The position numbers were made by a program, and so were the translations under genes. This document shows positions 61,199 through 64,000 of a stretch of 64,000 nucleotides of DNA, piece after piece (position 1 is the first letter of the stretch; the number at the start of each line of letters is the position of its first letter). Under the pieces are notes generated by a model. That model had not been told where the DNA came from, did no database searches, and worked only from the letters and a program-made list of their open reading frames with translations. The stretch comes from Streptomyces sp. DSM 110735 (GTDB taxonomy: Bacteria; Actinomycetota; Actinomycetes; Streptomycetales; Streptomycetaceae): contig NZ_JACYHF010000015.1 in assembly GCF_016482685.1 (NCBI RefSeq), forward strand, positions 62,001 to 126,000. Reading direction: 5' to 3'.

Positions 61199-62821
61199 AT
61201 GGCCAAGATCATCGCGTTCGACGAGGAGGCGCGGCGCGGCCTCGAGCGCGGCATGAACCAGCTCGCGGACGCCGTCAAGGTGACGCTCGGCCCCAAGGGC
61301 CGCAACGTCGTCCTCGAGAAGAAGTGGGGCGCCCCCACGATCACCAACGATGGTGTCTCCATCGCCAAGGAGATCGAGCTCGAGGACCCGTACGAGAAGA
61401 TCGGCGCCGAGCTGGTCAAGGAAGTCGCCAAGAAGACGGACGACGTCGCCGGCGACGGTACGACCACCGCGACCGTGCTCGCCCAGGCCCTGGTCAAGGA
61501 GGGCCTGCGCAACGTAGCCGCCGGTGCCAACCCGATGGCCCTCAAGCGCGGTATCGAGAAGGCCGTCGAGGCCGTCTCCACCGCCCTGCTTGAGCAGGCC
61601 AAGGACGTGGAGACCAAGGAGCAGATCGCCTCCACCGCCTCCATCTCCGCCGCCGACACCCAGATCGGCGAGCTGATCGCCGAGGCGATGGACAAGGTCG
61701 GCAAGGAAGGCGTCATCACCGTCGAGGAGAGCAACACCTTCGGTCTGGAGCTCGAGCTCACCGAGGGCATGCGCTTCGACAAGGGCTACATCTCCGCCTA
61801 CTTCGCGACCGACATGGAGCGCATGGAGGCGGTGCTCGAGGACCCGTACATCCTCATCGCCAACTCCAAGATCTCCTCGGTGAAGGACCTGCTCCCGCTC
61901 CTGGAGAAGGTCATGCAGTCGGGCAAGCCGCTGCTGATCATCGCCGAGGACGTCGAGGGCGAGGCTCTGTCGACCCTGGTCGTCAACAAGATCCGCGGCA
62001 CCTTCAAGTCCGTCGCCGTCAAGGCTCCGGGCTTCGGCGACCGCCGCAAGGCCATGCTCGGCGACATCGCCATCCTCACGGGCGGCGAGGTCATCTCCGA
62101 GGAGGTCGGTCTCAAGCTCGAGAACGCGACGCTGGACCTGCTGGGCCGCGCCCGCAAGGTCGTCGTCACCAAGGACGAGACCACGATCGTGGACGGCGCC
62201 GGCTCCTCGGAGCAGGTGCAGGGTCGCGTGAACCAGATCCGCGCCGAGATCGAGAACAGCGACTCGGACTACGACCGCGAGAAGCTCCAGGAGCGCCTCG
62301 CGAAGCTCGCCGGTGGCGTGGCGGTCATCAAGGCCGGTGCCGCGACCGAGGTCGAGCTGAAGGAGCGCAAGCACCGCATCGAGGACGCCGTGCGCAACGC
62401 CAAGGCTGCCGTCGAGGAGGGCATCGTCGCCGGTGGTGGCGTGGCTCTGCTCCAGGCCGGCCAGGTCTTCGACAAGCTGGAGCTGTCGGGCGACGAGGCG
62501 ACCGGTGCCAACGCGGTCAAGCTCGCGCTCGAGGCTCCGCTGAAGCAGATCGCCGTCAACGGTGGTCTCGAGGGCGGCGTCGTCGTGGAGAAGGTCCGCA
62601 ACCTGCCCGTCGGCAACGGTCTGAACGCCGCGACCGGCGAGTACGTCGACATGATCGCCGAGGGCATCATCGACCCGGCGAAGGTCACGCGCTCCGCTCT
62701 GCAGAACGCCGCCTCCATCGCCGCGCTGTTCCTCACCACCGAGGCTGTCATCGCCGACAAGCCGGAGAAGGCCGCCGCGGCTGCTCCGGGCGGTATGCCG
62801 GGCGGTGACATGGACTTCTGA
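61199..62821 (+). CDS. groEL: chaperonin GroEL (no groES adjacent)
   Basis: A 540-residue chaperonin folding cytosolic proteins with GroES. It shows KVTLGPKGRNVVLEKKWG, VAGDGTTTATVLA (ATP loop with catalytic Asp), and the C-terminal GGMPGGDMDF. The missing groES and the end sequence fit the second, stand-alone groEL of Streptomyces (groEL2). Controlled by two CIRCE elements. ATG 61199 follows CTGGAGGG. Confidence 0.97.
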   Translation: MAKIIAFDEEARRGLERGMNQLADAVKVTLGPKGRNVVLEKKWGAPTITNDGVSIAKEIELEDPYEKIGAELVKEVAKKTDDVAGDGTTTATVLAQALVKEGLRNVAAGANPMALKRGIEKAVEAVSTALLEQAKDVETKEQIASTASISAADTQIGELIAEAMDKVGKEGVITVEESNTFGLELELTEGMRFDKGYISAYFATDMERMEAVLEDPYILIANSKISSVKDLLPLLEKVMQSGKPLLIIAEDVEGEALSTLVVNKIRGTFKSVAVKAPGFGDRRKAMLGDIAILTGGEVISEEVGLKLENATLDLLGRARKVVVTKDETTIVDGAGSSEQVQGRVNQIRAEIENSDSDYDREKLQERLAKLAGGVAVIKAGAATEVELKERKHRIEDAVRNAKAAVEEGIVAGGGVALLQAGQVFDKLELSGDEATGANAVKLALEAPLKQIAVNGGLEGGVVVEKVRNLPVGNGLNAATGEYVDMIAEGIIDPAKVTRSALQNAASIAALFLTTEAVIADKPEKAAAAAPGGMPGGDMDF

Positions 62822-62832
62822 TCCCTCGCGGA

Positions 62833-63096
62833 TCAACTGTCCTTGCCGAGGGCGGCACTTCCCTCCGGGTTTCCGGGGGAGGTGCCGCCCTCGGGCGTGT
62901 CCGGGGTGTCCGGGGGCTGTGCGCGGCGGGTCCGGCGGTATCTGCGCCACGCGTCCCACCCGAAGGACAGGCTGCCGAGGGCGTAGACCCAGGCGAGGTA
63001 GTGTCCGCCCGGTATCAGCGAGACGCTGAACACGCCGAGGACCAGACACGCGCACGCCTCCGCGAGTCCTTTCAGCAGGTTGGTGCTCGGTCTCAT
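62833..63096 (-). CDS. small membrane protein, unknown
   Basis: 87 residues with two membrane helices (ACLVLGVFSVSLIPGG near 15, LAWVYALGSLSFGW near 35) and a hydrophilic Arg- then Pro/Gly/Glu-rich tail. The ATG at 63096 overlaps the upstream gene's stop (ATGA). No family recognised. Convergent with groEL. Confidence 0.65.
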   Translation of the reverse strand: MRPSTNLLKGLAEACACLVLGVFSVSLIPGGHYLAWVYALGSLSFGWDAWRRYRRTRRAQPPDTPDTPEGGTSPGNPEGSAALGKDS

Positions 63097-63869
63097 CGGT
63101 CCACCTCGGGGGCGTAGGGGCGCTCGGGCCAGTGCGGGTCTTCCCAGCGGGCCGGGGTGGGGGCGGCTGCCAGGCGGATGCGGTGGAGCAGGTCTTCGGT
63201 GTTCCCGGCTCGCAGGCGTGGTGGCGCGTGGTGGGCGAGCCAGGTGGTGAGTCCGGTGCGCAGTGAGGTCTCGTCGTGGCAGGTGTACCACGGGAGTTCG
63301 TCGCGCAGGAGGTCGTACTCCCAGTGGGCGGCGGCGGTTTTCAGGTGACGGTCGGCTGTGGGGTGCTCGGTGGTCTCCCAGGCGGTGAGCCAGGGGGCGA
63401 GCGTGCCGGACGCCTCCGTGCACAGGGCGAGCAGGTCGTGAACGGGAGTCGTCGGCGCCGGGTCGGTCAGGGTGTACGCCCACCAGGCGCCCAGGAACTC
63501 CTGTACGGCGGCGCGCTGTTGTGCAGACCAGCACTGCCAGTCCCCTTTGGCGAACGCCTGACCCACCTCGCTCGCGCCGGTCCAGTGGTGTGTGCTTCCG
63601 GCGACCAGTGCCCTGGCGAACTGGGGGAGGATCCGGCGGAGTACGGCGCCGTGGTCCCGCCAGTCGGGGGCGCTCCAGGTGCGGTGGAGGAGGTCCGGGG
63701 TGAGTTCCCTGCCGGGGAGCTTCAGCAGCGCCAGCTCTTCCTCGCCGCCCCAGTGGCATGTGCACTGGACTTCGTCCGCGCGGGCGGTCATGCCGTGGAA
63801 GGTGTGGGCGAGGGCTGCCAGGGCGCGGTCGAGTCGGGCGCGGGTGGTGCTGTCTGCGGGGTTCGTCAT
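63093..63869 (-). CDS. hypothetical Trp-rich protein
   Basis: 258 residues, soluble, with many Trp and His (LLHRTWSAPDWRDHG, FLGAWWAYTL, AHWEYDLLRDELPWYTC, WEDPHWPERPYAP) and a CTCHWGGEEE segment near 38 that might bind metal. I do not recognise a family. ATG at 63869 with GAGG upstream. It is coupled to the small membrane protein gene; together they look like an accessory pair behind a DUF397 gene. Confidence 0.6.
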   Translation of the reverse strand: MTNPADSTTRARLDRALAALAHTFHGMTARADEVQCTCHWGGEEELALLKLPGRELTPDLLHRTWSAPDWRDHGAVLRRILPQFARALVAGSTHHWTGASEVGQAFAKGDWQCWSAQQRAAVQEFLGAWWAYTLTDPAPTTPVHDLLALCTEASGTLAPWLTAWETTEHPTADRHLKTAAAHWEYDLLRDELPWYTCHDETSLRTGLTTWLAHHAPPRLRAGNTEDLLHRIRLAAAPTPARWEDPHWPERPYAPEVDR

Positions 63870-63938
63870 CGGCACAGCCTCGGGGTGACTCCGGCGGGTT
63901 GTCTTTTGCCGAAGATCCCGAGGCTAGTGGGTGGCGGT

Positions 63939-64000
63939 TCAGCGGGGCTTGAGGTTTTCCACGAACGCGGACCATGCCTCCGGCGGGAGCAGGAGGTTGG
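63939..64000 (-). CDS. DUF397 protein, only the C-terminal 19 residues
   Basis: The minus-strand frame at the right edge ends LLLPPEAWSAFVENLKPR then TGA at 63941-63939, which is the closing segment of DUF397 proteins (PEAW.AFV). The rest lies outside the window. DUF397 genes usually sit with an XRE regulator. Confidence 0.7.
   Translation of the reverse strand, partial: NLLLPPEAWSAFVENLKPR

Overview
The window is high-GC (about 72%) actinobacterial chromosome. I place it in Streptomyces: gene content and order resemble the mshA-gpmA-phoU-phoRP-carD-ispDF-cysS-rlmB-msiK and terD-cdgB-nagKA-otsAB-thrC-groEL stretches of S. coelicolor as I remember them, without any database check. GC-rich third codon positions, many GTG starts, ATGA-type gene overlaps, probable leaderless starts, DasR-, PhoP-, BldD- and HrcA-type sites, and a sporulation-pigment polyketide cluster all fit. 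No CRISPR, IS element, rRNA or replication origin was seen; there is one tRNA.

Left part (1-26.2 kb). A cut-off NlpC/P60 wall peptidase and a methyltransferase precede mshA (mycothiol, step 1). mshA is followed by an unusual tract coding for HMGGA-type repeats, split by a one-base frame change from a YbjN-domain gene. Next are an AraC regulator facing a DUF2000 gene, an MFS exporter and gpmA. From 8.2 to 11.3 kb lies a poorly conserved accessory stretch (DUF218, methyltransferase, DUF4265, a small CCCH zinc-type ORF, degenerate DNA, and a tiny Cys-rich ORF). The phosphate block follows (phoU facing phoR-phoP around a PHO box), then a lipoprotein, carD, ispD-ispF, an F420/PPOX enzyme, cysS, rlmB, a DoxX-type membrane protein, a nucleotidyltransferase, the shared sugar-importer ATPase msiK, and tRNA-Thr(TGT).

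Middle part (26.2-44.3 kb). A GT2 glycosyltransferase, an MmyB-like regulator and an NTF2-like protein lead into a type II polyketide cluster of the whiE spore-pigment type: a divergent FAD hydroxylase, then SchA/CurD-like protein, cupin, KS-alpha, CLF, ACP, aromatase/cyclase and TcmI-type cyclase in one tight operon ending at a strong terminator. An O-methyltransferase and a secreted beta-helix protein converge on it. Then come an antibiotic-kinase-like protein, a rhomboid-like protein, a GNAT, a coupled oxidoreductase-DHA2 exporter pair, a pentapeptide-repeat protein and a 13-bp minisatellite.

Right part (44.3-64 kb). terD, arfB, a flavin reductase, and cdgB (GAF-PAS-GGDEF diguanylate cyclase) with CRP-like and BldD-like sites upstream; a CBM-type membrane protein; a sugar-kinase/nagA/nagK group and a divergent sugar-binding lipoprotein around two DasR-type sites; otsB/otsA (trehalose) and gpgS (glucosylglycerate); thrC plus a MoaD/ThiS-like sulfur carrier under a SAM riboswitch; a cold-shock gene with a long leader; and groEL behind two CIRCE elements. 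The right edge holds two hypothetical genes and the tail of a DUF397 gene.

Overall the flanks are conserved core functions (mycothiol, phosphate sensing, isoprenoid precursors, translation, aminosugar and trehalose metabolism, c-di-GMP). The accessory content sits at 8-11 kb and 26-44 kb.
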